From: Scalesia atractyloides
Taxonomy: Eukaryota > Streptophyta > Magnoliopsida > Asterales > Asteraceae
Assembly (NCBI GenBank): GCA_947069175.1
Contig: CAMTDV010000017.1
Location: 39,689,126 to 39,753,125 of the forward strand
DNA: 64,000 nucleotides
Reading direction: 5' to 3'
Shown: one piece after another, positions 35,986 to 47,216 of the stretch
Layout: every line of letters begins with the position of its first letter
How positions within the stretch are numbered: the first letter of the stretch is position 1
Program-made: the position numbers and the translations under genes
Notes under the pieces: model-generated
Databases searched by the model: none
Told to the model about the DNA's origin: nothing
Seen by the model: the letters and a program-made list of their open reading frames with translations, nothing else

Positions 35986-36401
35986 TGTTGGTGCATATGT
36001 CTGTTGCCTACGTCATTATGTATCGAGTCTGAGTGAATAGGGCTTAATCTGTTAGAATCTAGGCATATTTTTGGAGTCAAGTTCGCTCGAGGATGGTTGT
36101 GAAATGTCAAGTTTGGCCGAACTTGACTAAGTCAAGTTCGCCCGAACATCTTCTCCCTCCAGCGAACTTCTGTTCCTATAAATAGGTGCCTTGGGATTTC
36201 ATTTGTAAGAGTTGGAGATTTTGGCACAGAGACGGCGAAGCTCTGTCGGATCCGGTTCTCGAATGTATTGAAGTTTAGATCAATGAAAACAACCTTTAAA
36301 TGAATAATTCTTGTTATTTGGTTAACTTGTCATTAGTTTCCGCCTAATCGGACAATAGATAACAAATTTAGGTTCCCGTGCTAATCATGGACGTTCCTAC
36401 A
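35986..36401 (+). repeat. copia element 1, 3' LTR
   Basis: 416 bp, TGTTGGTG...CCTACA, with TATAAATAGG at 36177-36186. Three CAAGTTCG / CGAACTTG-type dyads lie at 36073-36150, upstream of the TATA box. Confidence 0.88.
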
Positions 36402-36495
36402 TTTTGGCGCTGTTTATTGTTTTTAATTAATAAACCAGATTATAAATCAATGTTGTATGTATATATTATATATAATTAAACATTGATATCCCACC

Positions 36496-36572
36496 GGGTT
36501 AGACATGTAGCCCAGCAGTCGGGCTACGTGCACGTAAGCGAGAGGTCACGCGTTCGAGTCCGGGCAGACACC
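36496..36572 (+). other. tRNA-like module c in chromovirus LTR
   Basis: GGGTTAGACATGTAGCCCAG at the start supplies an A-box-like TAGCCCAGCAGTCGG. The B-box region reads GCGTTCGAGTCCGGGC. In the other LTR copy (47692-47768) the same module reads CCAGCGGTCGG. This is the most tRNA-like of the three modules by spacing, but the acceptor stem is poor. Confidence 0.55.
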
Positions 36573-36673
36573 TACTCAGGCCGGTTGGCCGGGTTTTTGG
36601 GCCGGTTTTGGGCCCTTCTCTTTGGGCCGATTTTTTTGAATTGTTTCATTTTTTTAACAGTTTATGATAATTA

Positions 36674-37151
36674 TATATATAGATTAAAGGAAAGAAGTTC
36701 TACAGTGCACATCAACAAGGGTTATTTTGATTTTTATTTTTTTTGTCTTTTGTGCTTTTGTTTTTTCTTTTACCTTTAATTGTTTTTTTTTTTACTTTTA
36801 ACCTTTAATTCTTAACATTGACTCTAACAACCGCTTAACTTTTAACCTTTAATTTTTAATATTGACTTTTATAACCCCTTAACTTTCTAAATACTTTTAA
36901 ATCAAGGTTTACGCAAGTTTCTATCGTTTTCTTTTTTCGTTTACCTTATTTTTGACCTTTGTTATTTACTATATCGTGTTACCTTTTGTTAATATTTTGA
37001 TGTTCAGAGCCGAGATAGGGCGCAAATAGTGCAACCAATTAATATATAATTTAATTAATTTTATAAATTTATTTATCCGTTGTTATAGTGTACTATACGT
37101 TCTGAATTCCAACCAAGTTCCTGTGCAACGCGCGGGTAACTAGGACCCTAG
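36674..37151. mobile_element. Helitron-like element inserted in chromovirus LTR
   Basis: Compared with the uninterrupted LTR copy at about 47860-47885, 478 bp are inserted between TTTATGATAATTA and TTATTATTATTAAG without target duplication. Near its right end is a hairpin CCTGTGC-AAC-GCGCGGG (37120-37136), then CTAG at 37148-37151. That matches the Helitron rule (hairpin, then CTRR, inserted between A and T). The left end starts TATATATAGATTAAAGG rather than TC, so it is decayed or the boundary is shifted. No Rep/helicase is encoded. Confidence 0.65.
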
Positions 37152-37225
37152 TTATTATTATTAAGAATATTATTATTATTATTATTAATATCATTATTCT
37201 TATTTTCATTGTTCTTATTGTTAAC

Positions 37226-37262
<37 letters not shown>

Positions 37263-37265
37263 GTT
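37152..37265. repeat. (ATT)n microsatellite in chromovirus LTR
   Basis: Runs of ATT/TTA triplets, expanded relative to the paralogous LTR near 47866-47960. Confidence 0.8.
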
Positions 37266-37504
37266 ATTACTATCAGTATGACAATTATGATTATAAAATT
37301 CTTAATTACAAGATTATGTTATTATTAGAATTCTTACCAATTTTCTAACTTATCATCATAACTCTATCTAAAGCGTAGTTAACTAAGTATTTGGAACATT
37401 TTCTTATAAGTTAGATTAACCAATTTATAAACATCACATATTAAGATAATACAATCCAAATCAATAATTAATAATGAGTTCGGGCATTCAATTATTAGGT
37501 TAAC

Positions 37505-39211
37505 TGGTGTGCGTTGAGCGTATTATATTTTTATTAACATTTTATGTTCATTTACGCATTAGTCAAGTTTTAAATTTATAAAACACGATATTGTACTAAC
37601 ACTAAACACACACTTGGGCAAGTGAACCCATCGTGGGCGTAGTATAGTGTTGGTAAGATACCGAGGTCGTCCAAGGACACAAGAGCTTTTAGTACCGGTT
37701 TATCGTCAATGTCTAATCAATCTAAATTTTTGATAAAAGTTTTTAAACATAAAATTATAACTAAAAATAAGAAGATAAATGAAATGAAAGAAAAGATAGA
37801 CAAGATAGAATCACTTGGATCCAACTCATCTTTAATGTATCCTTTGATGATTTTCGCACTTTCGGACTTTTTCAGAGATTATCTTAGTTATTGTAGTAGG
37901 CCCCTCTTTTGAAGGTGACGTTACCCTCAACCCAGTGGTTTGAGTCAGCAGGGATACAATCCAAAGGGTCGGAATATTGGAAGATAATTGAATAAGTTAT
38001 TAATGCGAAAAGTGGTAGGCCCCTCTTTTGAAGGTGACGTTACCCTCTGCTAAGTGGTTTGAGTCAGCAGGGATACAATCTCAAGTAGCCGGTTTAAAAT
38101 ATTAACAGTAGTTTACATATGAGGGGTTCAAACTATTCGCACCCCCACCATCCAATACTTTTGGGGCATTGAAGGAGGTCCTAGTAAGCTTGAACCAAGT
38201 CCTCGCAGGATCTATACACTGAACGAGGCAAGAACTTTACCAAACCACCCTTCTAACCCCCTATCAGGTTAGTTAACGCGCTTTATATAGATCGTAAAGA
38301 CACGAATGAGCAAATCAACAATATCATGAAGAAGTAGTAGGAAAATTCACTTTCAACATAAAAACTAGTTATTAAAGTCATTAATAAATATCCAAATAAA
38401 AAGTACTGAAGATTAAAAATCAAAAGTAATGCATTAAAGACTTGTCTTCACCAAGTGATGTAAGAGATTAGCCAAACATGGCCTTTGTTTGACAAAAACC
38501 CTTACAATCAATCTTGGATCCTGAGACTACTACACACTCTAAAGATAATAGATGGATGATGGTTTTGCGTGTTGGTGTTGTAGTGGTGGTGGAGTGGTGG
38601 AAAAGTGAGAGAGAAGTGGTTTGCCAAGGGATGTCTTTGAAGTGAACCAAGCACCCCTATTTATAGTCAAAACAGAGGCCCGGCCACGGCCCCGTGTCCA
38701 GTGGGCACGGCCTGTGGCCATCATCCTTCTCTTCCTTCATTTATTGCATCTGACAGCAGAGGGCCCCACACGACCCCGTGGCCTCTGGGCATGGCCTCGT
38801 GGTCAACTGTTCGCTGTACTATCTGATTCTGCAGATCTTATAGTTGACCATGCCCCATGTTGGTCTGGGCACGGCCCCGTGATGGGCGTAGAAGCTTCTG
38901 CAGGTTTTGTCTTGAAGTGCAGGGTGTGACCACGGCCCGTGTTCGTCTGGGCACGGCCCCGTGGTCATCTTCTGTAATCTTGTTTTTGTCTTTTGGGGTG
39001 TTGCTGAGGGGTCAAACATGGCTCGTTATTCCTTCTTTTTGTATTTATGATGGTTTTGGCTGCTTATTTGCTTCTTTTGTTCGTTTAAGCTCTTTTTATC
39101 CCGAAAATACAAAAGGAACAAAGAAATGTGCTTTTTCCAACATTAGTACTAAAAACGGTTAGTTCTATGCCTCATTTGATGTAATTTATATGTTGCATTT
39201 TTCACACATCA
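37505..39211 (-). mobile_element. solo LTR of the pol-less Athila-type family
   Basis: 1707 bp, TGGTGTGCG...CACACATCA, flanked by TTAAC (37500-37504, 39212-39216). The reverse complement is closely similar to the LTR at 24825-26506. No internal sequence adjoins it, so the element was lost by recombination between its LTRs. The minus-strand TATA is at 38656-38665, and GC palindromes lie upstream of it in the sense direction (38690-38960). The empty site is readable at about 48190. Confidence 0.9.
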
Positions 39212-39976
39212 TTAACCATTTCATTCGCCTGGACGTTCCAATCTTTTCTCGTGCGTTATTTCAAGAACTCTTACGCAACCAAAGGTGAGTATACTTGATC
39301 CCATTTTGTTTTAACACTTTTGGGTGCAACATGTATTCGTTATCAAACACATGACACTTGAAACTTGTTATTCACAATCTACCCACTTTTAAACATGGAA
39401 CGATGTGATGCTTGTTAATCTTTTATGCTATGTAAACTTTTTGTGTCTATGTGCTCAATAAATTTGTACAAGCCTACCTTAATAATTATAACGCTATAGG
39501 ATTAACGCACCGTCCTTGAGTCTTGGGGTATTGTTATGTAAAACATGTTAACTTCCCGCTAGTCTTTGGGAAATGCACTTTGCGTTGGAAACTTTGGTTT
39601 GAACACATAGTTTACACTGTTTTTGCATACTTGTTAACTTGCATATTGTTATTCATATTGGGTATGATTATTTAAACGATTTATGCTAATTATTCTATGT
39701 ATCAAACCTGTATAGTCGCCAACTTTTTGTTAAATTTTATTTTAATACATGTTGCAGGTTGATAGAGGAAGTGACGAAGAATCAAGCTAGGATGGATGTA
39801 GAAACCCACTTTAATAATTAAATGATGTTTGGATCTTGGTCTATGATTGTTATCATTTTGCTTTGTTGAAAACAATGTATTTGAATTTAATTTAAATTGT
39901 CACATTTAGTGTTATGATGCTTTGAACGATTTGTTCGTCTCATCCCGATGTTTCCACCATCGGTTGGGGTGTGACA

Positions 39977-40910
39977 GATTGGTATCAGAGCCATAACTAT
40001 AGGGAATTAGGAAAAGTAGGAATGCTTTTACCTAGTCTATAGTTTAGGAATTTTCTCACTATGTGTTCTTTAAAACTGCTTCCCTTTTATCTTATTTGCT
40101 TCTCTCTATTCTCTTTGGTCTCTTAACATACATGCCTTTCCTAAGGCTAACACAATACACACATGGAGGCTTTGAAGACACTCTTATAACACAATCGAAA
40201 CGATTAACCAAAATAGGGGTGATTCCTACATTTGGTGGTGACTTTCACTCAGCTATACTTCGGATTTTGCACGAAATTTACCCTCAAGTTAGGAGTGATA
40301 TCCAAACCTTGAAGGAAATTTCCATTTCATATTATAGTGGACCCTTATCTCTTGATAAGTACCAACCACATTAGGGTACGATGTTACCAAGTTAGAGGTG
40401 AAACTCACATCTTGCTAGCTAGTCCCACTCTTCGATTTTCACTCTCGCCAAAGTTTCGATTTTCCCAATCGATAAAGGACGTGTAGTAACTGGAAGGACA
40501 AATATCGTTAGTCGCTCCTCGATGAGAGTATTTGTCTATTATGCCAAAGCACGTTCCCTTAATTCGAAAAGGACATCGATTCACTTTGGAATAGTCTTAT
40601 GTTACATTCCGTGACAATCCACGTTTTACGTTAAAATCTCTTTTATGCTATCTCAATTTTAATGTGTTTTATAATTGAGCGTTACTTTCATTTCAAGCTT
40701 GGAGACACGAATCACACTATCTTCGCAATCTAAAAAAATTAATAACAATCTCCCGTGAACAAAATAAATTTACGATGGTTTCATTATCTATGTTACACTA
40801 TGTGAAAATCATGATCATGCTATGTGAAACTAATTGAATTTTTTATATGCTATGTGAAACTATATGCTATGTGATGCACTCATGAAAACAATTTTCTTAA
40901 ACAAAACATT
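39977..40910 (+). promoter_or_regulatory. PBS and leader of the chromovirus
   Basis: Directly after the 5' LTR the run TTGGTATCAGAGCC (39979-39992) matches the 3' end complement of initiator tRNA-Met, the primer for minus-strand synthesis. The following 900 bp contain broken gag-like or leader text without a convincing frame. A 103-residue open frame at 40063-40374 shows no known domain. Confidence 0.75.
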
Positions 40911-42020
40911 ATGATCAAAGTCTCATCCACTCTTTGTTTTGAACTCGTAGATGTTGTTATCTCGTCACCTTTCCAACTGATCCAAGAGTCTAAGACCAGC
41001 TCTCAAAAGAAGATGATGGCATTCATGGCCAATCAGATCGCTCGTATCGTACCCAAGTTCGTCAGCGAATTTCAAGCCTCAAGCACTCCAAACTTCTCTG
41101 TCGACTCGAAAGTGACCCAACCAAAGCCTGTAACTTTCAGCTACAAACACTTTGCCTCTTGCAACCCTAAACCTTTCACTGGCAAGGATGGGGTGACCGC
41201 TATGCTTGAGTGGTTTGATAGCATAGAGGTTACTTTCATCAACAACGACACGCAGTGCTACTGGAGTTTCCATGCTAGGGCATTGGAATGGTGGACCAAC
41301 GAAAGAAACATTCGCTCGAATGAAGAAGCTTATGCACTGCCTTGGGAGGAGGTGAAACACCTCATGATGGAGGAATTTTGTCCTCCACACGAGCAACAAA
41401 AGCGTGAGGAAGAATTTTGGGCCCTCAAGCAAATTTGTGACGACAACCTAGCCTATACCACCCGTTTCAAATAGCTGAGTTTCGTAGTACCACACCTTGT
41501 GTCAACCCCTGAACGCAAGATCCAAAAATATATCCATGGGTTACCCTCCAGCATGCGTGACACCATCGAGGCAGCCAAACTCGACAACATCGAGGAGGTC
41601 TATCGCCTCGCTTCTAGCCTTAATAACAATCGCATTCGCGATAATCAAGTTGCTACACCAACCAACTCCTCAAAACCAGCAAACCAAATCACCTAAAAAT
41701 CGAGTGGTAACATGGGTAAGAAACGAAAGTTCCAAAACCCAGGTTCCAACGCGATTGTACCTGCTACTAACCCAAACCCTACTAAACCAGAGGACACAAG
41801 AAAACCTTACACTGGGGTTCAACCCAAGTGCACCACTTGAAACTACCACCACCCTGCAAACTCTATCTGTCGTCATTGTTCTGCTTGCAACTATTTTGGT
41901 CACACCACCCTATTGTCGCAACAACCCTACACCAACAAACTCCCCAAAACCCTAAACCAGCAAACAACGTTAGAGCCTGCTACAAGTGTGGTGACACTAC
42001 ACACCTTCATCCACAAAGTC
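40911..42020 (+). pseudogene. chromovirus gag (broken)
   Basis: The capsid region reads KPFTGKDGVTAMLEWFDSIE near 41170, then RALEWWTNE and WEEVKHLMMEEFCPPHEQQK, as in Tekay/Del-type gag. A TAG at 41472-41474 interrupts it. The same frame continues with LVSTPERKIQKYIHGLPSSM and SLNNNRIRD to a stop near 41696. The zinc-knuckle remnant CYKCGDTTHLHPQ lies in another frame near 41973 and lacks its last cysteine. So there is at least one stop, one frameshift and one lost metal ligand. Confidence 0.85.
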
Positions 42021-42089
42021 CTCAGTTGAACCAAGAACCACAAGCTCCTCAAGGACGAGCGTTAAACATTAAGCTAAGCAGGCGCAAAA

Positions 42090-42660
42090 CGACAATGACG
42101 TCGTCAATGGTACGTTTCTTGTTAATAATCTTTATGCTTCGTTATTATTTGATACTGGCGCGGATAAAAGCCTTGTGTCTGTTGAATTTGAATCTTTGCT
42201 AAGTTGTACACGCTCTACATTACCTAAGTCATTTTCAGTCGAAGTTGCCAACGACTAGTCTATCTTAGTCGATTCTATTCTTCGTGATTGTCGCCTTACT
42301 CTTAACGAGCACGTCTTCTCTATCAACCTTATACCCATGCAATTGGGTAGCTTCGGTATCATAGTAGGCATGGATTAGCTTCGTAAGAACCATGCTGAAA
42401 TTGCTTGTCACAAAAAGTACGTTCGTTTGCCTCTTCCATCTGGTGATACTTTACACGTTTATGGAGACCGACCTTCCAAAGGACTAAAGTTGATGTCATG
42501 CACCCAAACGAATAGATATTTACGTAAACAGTACCTTGCCTTTTTAGCCCACGTAGTGGAAGAAAAAGGCAAGGAAAAGAGCGTAAGTGATGTTCCAGTG
42601 GTGTGTGATTTCCTGACGTCTTCCCTAAGGATTTACCTGGTCCTCCTCCACCTCGATCAG
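42090..42660 (+). pseudogene. chromovirus aspartic protease (broken)
   Basis: VNGTFLVNNLYASLLFDTGA leads into the active-site triplet DTG at 42151-42159, followed by ADKSLVSVEFE. Stops at about 42256-42258 and 42376-42378 (after IIVGMD) break the frame. SGDTLHVYGDRPSKGLKLMS near 42440 is the usual linker toward RT. It would cleave the gag-pol polyprotein in an intact element. Confidence 0.8.
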
Positions 42661-44090
42661 TTGATTTTCGTATAAACCTTGTACCTGGTGTGACTCCTGT
42701 TACTAGAGCTCCTTATTGTCTTGCACCTTCTAAGATGCAAGAATTGTCAAGTCAACTCCAAGAACTCCTCGATAAAGGCTTCATTCTCCCAACCTTGGGG
42801 TGCACATGTCTTGTTCGTCAAGAAGAAGGATGGTTCTTTTCGTATGTACATAGACTATTGTAAGCTTAACAAACTCACTATTAAAAATCGTTATCCTCTT
42901 CCTCGCATCGACGATCTCTTTGATCAACTTCAAGGCGCAACTTGTTTCTCTAAGATCGATCTACGATCTGGCTATCATCAGCTTCGTGTTCTTGAAGAGG
43001 ACATTCCTAAAACCGCTCTTCGCACTCGTTATGGACACTATGAGTTCATGGTTATGCCTTTTGACCTGACCAACTCACCAGCTGTGTTCATGGATCTCAT
43101 GAATCGTATTTGTAAACCATACTTAGATTGTTTTGTAATTGTTATCACCGATGATATCCTTATTTATTCAAAAACGCAAGCTGATCATGAACGTCATTTA
43201 CGCCTCATACTCGAACTTTTGCGTAGTAACCGCTTATACGCAAAGTTTTCCAAGTGCGAATTCTGGATCAAAGAAGTTCAATTCCTTGGACACGTTGTTA
43301 GTGAAAAGGGAATTCATGTCGACCCTTCTAAGATCGAAGCTGTGAAGAATTGGATTGCGCCTAAATCCCCATCTGTGATTCGTTCTTTCCTAGGATTGGC
43401 GGGTTTCTATAACCGATTCATCTTGAACTTTTCGAAAATTTCCATTCCTCTCACCATGTTGACTCAAAAAGAGAAACCTTTTGTTTGGGGTCCTGAGCAA
43501 GAGGAATCTTTTCGAACTCTCAATGACTTGCTTTGCAATGCTCCTGTTCTAGTTCTCTCTGATGGGAATGATGACTTCGTTGTATATTGTGATGCTTCAA
43601 ACCGTGGTCTTGGTTGTGTTATCATGCAACGAGACAAGGTCATCGCTTATGCCTCTCGACAACTCAAAATACATGAGAAAAACTACACTACCCACGATCT
43701 CGAGCTTGGCGCAGTTGTTTTTGCATTAAAGATTTGGCGACACTACCTATATGGTACCAAGTGTGTGGTTTTCACTGACCACAAGAGCCTACAACACATC
43801 TTTGACCAAAAGGAACTAAACATGTGTCAGCATCATTGGGTGAAATTGCTTAACGACTACGACTGCAAAATTCGCTACCATCCTGGAAAGGCGAATGTCG
43901 TAGCCGCTGCTCTTAGTCGTAAGACTCATGTTAGTAGCATTCGTTGTTTTCAAATCTCTAGCGATCTTCACACTTGCATTCGTAAAGCTCAATACTCGTC
44001 AGCCAATGAAGGTAGTCTAATTGACGAAGTACGAGGTGCTTCTAAAGACCAACTCGTGATGAAATCAAATGGACTTCAATATATCTTGAT
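42661..44090 (+). pseudogene. chromovirus reverse transcriptase and RNase H (nearly open)
   Basis: RT text begins near 42690 (APSKMQELSSQLQELLDKGF), slips frame near 42795 and is then open for over 400 residues. Visible are WGAHVLFVKKKDGSFRMYID, YPLPRIDDLFDQLQGA, FSKIDLRSGYHQLRV and the catalytic box ITDDILIYSK near 43145. The Asp pair is kept, though the preceding residues differ from the usual FIDD. Then come FLGLAGFYNRFI, RNase H with YCDASNRGLGC, THDLELGAVVFALK and TDHKSLQHIF. Near the end VVAAALSR has Ala where the family has a catalytic Asp. A frameshift near 44090 separates it from integrase. Confidence 0.92.
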
Positions 44091-44093
44091 CGT

Positions 44094-45212
44094 ATTTGGG
44101 TGCCAGATCGTGACAATCTCCGTGAACTTATTATGTACGAGGCTCACAAATCTAAGTACTCGATTCATCCTGGTGCTGAAAAGATGTACCATGACCTTCG
44201 TACATCCTATTTGTGGCATGGTATGCAGAAGGACATCGCCACTTATGTTTCTAAATGTCTTACTTGCTCAAAGGTCAAAGCTGAGCATCAGTGCCCTTCT
44301 GGTTTGCTCAATCAGCCTGAAATCCCTGTTTGGAAGTGAGATACCATTGCTATGGACTTCATAACCAAACTCACTCGAACACCTTCTGGTCATGATAGCA
44401 TCTGGGTAATCATTGACCGTTTGACTAAATCAGCTCACTTTCTTGCTATTCGTGAAGATTTTAAAGTTGAGAAACTTGCGCGAGTCTATACTGATAAAAT
44501 CATCTGTCGTCATGGTAATCCTCTTGATATCATCTATGACCACGATGGTCGTTTCACTTCGCGTCTTTGGCAAACTTTCCAATCCGCTATGGGTACCCAC
44601 TTGAATCTTAGTACGACCTTCCATCCTCAAACAGATGGACAGACTGAACATACTATCCAAACCCTAGAGGACATGCTTCGTTCTTGTGTCATCGACTTTG
44701 GTGGTAGTTGGGATGTGCATTTACCATTGATTGAGTTATCGTACAACAACAACTATTACTCCAGTATTGAAATGGCTCCTTTTGAAGCTTTGTATGGACG
44801 CAAGTGCCGATCTCCCATCAGTTGGCATGAGATTGGTGATAAACAACTTACTGGCCCTGAGCTCATACAAGAAACAACGGATAAGATTCTTTAAATTCGC
44901 GACAACTTACTCAAGACTAGAAGTCGACAAAAGAGCGATGCCGACAAGAGATGTAAGCCTTTGGAATTCAATGTTGGAGATCATGTGCTACTCAAAGTAT
45001 CTCCTTGGAAAGGAGTAATTCGTTTTGGTAAAAAGGGTAAACTTGCCCCTCGTTACGTTGGTCCTTTCAAGATACTCGAGAGGATTGGCAAGGTGGCTTA
45101 TCGACTCGACTTACCTCAAGAACTTAGCAACGTACATCCAACCTTTCATGTCTCGAACCTCAAGAAGTGTTTAGCTGAAGAGGGACTTCATGTTACTGTT
45201 GGTCCCCTATAA
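44094..45212 (+). pseudogene. chromovirus integrase (broken)
   Basis: The zinc domain reads HKSKYSIHPGAEKMYHDL with CLTCSKVKAEHQ (H-H-C-C). A TGA at 44337-44339 cuts it from the core. The core has IWVIIDRLTKSAHFLAI (Asp 1), DHDGRFTSRLW (Asp 2) and FHPQTDGQTEHTIQTLED (Glu), all present. A TAA near 44893 is followed in another frame by the C-terminal part FNVGDHVLLKVSPWKGVIRF and APRYVGPFKILERIGKVAYR, the GPY/F module. So two stops and one frameshift. The stop at 45210-45212 separates it from the chromodomain. Confidence 0.92.
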
Positions 45213-45404
45213 ATAAACGAGACTCTTCATTTTGTGGAGAAACCGTTCGAAATCATGGACCGAGGAGCCAAGCAGCTTAGGCGCAGCAAAATTCCCATAG
45301 TCAAGGTTCGTTGGGAAGGGAAGTGTGGTGCCGAGTTCACTTGGGAACTTGGGAGCGAGATGAAGACCAAGTGTCCAAAACACTTCGTTCAGCCTTCCTC
45401 TTAA
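45213..45404 (+). pseudogene. C-terminal chromodomain-like tail of integrase
   Basis: In frame after the stop at 45210-45212: INETLHFVEKPFEIMDRGAK, IPIVKVRWEGKCGAEFTWEL and MKTKCPKHF. This layout (basic stretch, VRW, then EFTWE) is the chromodomain-type tail of plant chromoviruses of the Tekay/Del clade, thought to steer integration to heterochromatin. It is the main reason for the clade assignment. Confidence 0.8.
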
Positions 45405-45427
45405 AGATTTCGAGGACGAAATCTCCT

Positions 45428-45441
45428 AAAGTAGGGGAGAT
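45428..45441 (+). other. polypurine tract of the chromovirus
   Basis: AAAGTAGGGGAGAT lies directly before the 3' LTR start TGTAACGCTC at 45442, the usual place for the plus-strand primer. Confidence 0.8.
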
Positions 45442-46974
45442 TGTAACGCTCCGCATTTTCGCGCTTTCTTATTTTAGCAAGTCAGGTTGTACCTTCTATA
45501 TTTAGAAACTTGCACTCTTGTCGTAGTCTATTTCGTTTCAATTTGTAATCCGAGACTAGTGATCATAATGAAAATGAAGTTATTTTAATCAAGTTCAGGT
45601 AATTTCGTTAGACATGTGTATAACTATAATCAAATACGTACTGGAACGATATATTACCTAAGATTCTTGCCTCTATGTTAAACATGGTACTCGATAAATT
45701 GACCCGTAACCAAATTCGGATACTAATCCTTTAAACTCGAATACTTTCGCGAAATAAATAATCGGTTCCTAACTTTAATTTATTCTAGATATGGTTAACT
45801 ATTTATTTTAATTGTGAAATTAATTAACTTTAAAATTTAAAAGTTTTACTTTTACAAAATAATTAGTATAGTTAAGTTTGAAGGTTTAATTAAATTAACC
45901 AAGTTAATTAGACTAGTTAGTATAGTATAGGGGTCTTTTTGTATATATTGGAAACTTGAAATAGAAAAAAAAGGAGCAAAACAGGTGACCGCGGGGATCG
46001 AACCCGGGTTTAGCCATTCACCAAACACACACATAACCACTCCGTTGCAGTCTTGATATCGAAAGGATTCTGACATGTTTAATATGTATCAAGTTTTTAC
46101 GTTTTTTTTTTAACTTTCCGCCAAACCCAAAACGCGTAACACAGTTCATCACCATACTTTTCTGTGAATCCTGATTGGTCGGGATTTCAACTATGGTTCG
46201 TTGCCATTTTTGGTATCAATCAAGGACCTAACCAGAAACATAGTTACATTCATACCCGTAACAACCTATATATACCACAATTTCACCACCAAATCACATC
46301 TCGCAATCACCGTAACACCTCTGAAACCCCTTCGCGTCGCCGGAGATCAATCACAGCCCTGAGGCTCACCAAGCTCAAGATACATCGCCTTGTTCTTTTC
46401 CCTCTCCCCCTGAACCAGAGACAACCGCCGCGGCCGCCTTTCGCCGGAGAAGACGACCGGAAACCGACGTAAACGCGTGATGTGTGCTAAACAGACTACT
46501 AAAATTAACTAAATTAGGGTTGTTAAGTAAAACATGTTAACCCCCGGCTAATCTTTGGGAAAGGCACTTTTCTTTGGAAAATTTGGTTTGAACACATATT
46601 TACACCATTTCAGCATACTTGTTAACTTGCATATTATTATTCATGTTGAGCATGATTATTTAAACGATTTATGCTAATTATTTTATGTATCAAATCTGTA
46701 TACTCGCCAACTTTTTGTTGATTTTACTTTAATACATGTTGAAGGTTGATAGACGAAGTGACGAAGAATCAAATTAGGATGGATGTAGAAACCCTACATT
46801 AATTTGAATCTTGGTCTATGCTTGTTATCATTTTGCTTTGCTGAAAACAATGTATTTGAATTTTAGTCATTTATGAAATTGAATTTAATTTATATTGTCA
46901 CATTTAGTGTTATGATGCTTTGAACGAGTTGTTCATCTCATCCTGATGTTTTCGACATCGGTTGGGGTGTGACA
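45442..46974 (+). repeat. chromovirus 3' LTR, internally deleted, with 40-bp Athila footprint
   Basis: 45442-46477 matches 7332-8377 of the 5' LTR. At exactly the Athila insertion point it continues with the first 40 bp of the Athila LTR (46478-46517). It then jumps to the last part of the chromovirus LTR (46518-46974, ending GGGGTGTGACA). TTTAA follows at 46975-46979. The 40 bp carry CAGACTAC, as in the left Athila LTR (8378), not CATACTAC as in the right one (27493). Roughly the middle 1.2 kb of the LTR are missing here. Confidence 0.8.
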
Positions 46975-46979
46975 TTTAA

Positions 46980-47216
46980 CAAACATATATAACTTTAAGC
47001 TAACTAAAAAAATATGAATGCATGTAATGTTTATAGTATAGTAATGTACCGTGACAAAAATGCTCCAAGGTATCTCGCGTTGTTTTCTCAGCCATTTTTA
47101 AATACTCTCGTTGATGTCGATCGTGTTTCCGTAGGCAAGGACTCATAGCACTGAAGTACACTTTTGAATACTGGTGAATCTAAGCGTCCCTCTCACATCC
47201 GTTTTTGGTTTAAAAT
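46980..47216 (-). pseudogene. duplicated fragment of Harbinger transposase (N-terminal exon part)
   Basis: Nearly identical to 51304-51540. The minus strand reads YLKMAEKTTRDTLEHFCHG, the text that precedes the catalytic domain in PIF/Harbinger transposases. It ends abruptly at about 47217, where chromovirus LTR sequence starts again. So it is a copied piece, not part of the original element order. Confidence 0.8.

Larger units (their letters stand above)
29361..36401 (+). mobile_element. copia element 1: non-autonomous, gag but no pol
   Basis: LTRs at 29361-29730 and 35986-36401 begin TGTTGGTGCAT and end CCTACA or TCTACA. TTTTG flanks both sides (29356-29360, 36402-36406), and the empty site is readable in the LTR paralog near 47632. 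A PBS for initiator tRNA-Met (TGGTATCAGAGCC at 29733) and a PPT (CCAAGGGGAGTC, 35974-35985) are present. The interior encodes a long gag with two zinc knuckles. Apart from a DSGA-like protease trace near 33879, no integrase, RT or RNase H is present before the 3' LTR. A related inverted element at 55707-58858 shares this organisation. Confidence 0.88.
7332..39976 (+). repeat. 5' LTR of the Tekay-like chromovirus, split by four insertions
   Basis: The LTR starts TGTTACGCTC at 7332 and ends GGGGTGTGACA at 39976. Its own segments are 7332-8377, 29080-29360, 36407-36673, 37152-37504 and 39217-39976, about 2.7 kb together. The order is proven by comparison with the second LTR copy downstream, which reads straight across three insertion points: near 47333 for the Athila site, near 47632 for the copia site, and near 48196 for the solo-LTR site. 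TTTAA precedes it at 7327-7331 and follows the 3' LTR ends at 46975 and 51299. A PBS follows directly at 39977. The LTR carries three tRNA-like modules, listed separately. Confidence 0.85.

Noticed and set aside
7885..36572. Functional tRNA genes at the three tRNA-like modules
   Set aside because: Acceptor and anticodon arms are poor, lengths are short or irregular, and all copies lie inside LTRs.
40063..40374. 103-residue open frame upstream of chromovirus gag
   Set aside because: Lies in the leader, no domain recognised, and not needed by the element's known gene order.
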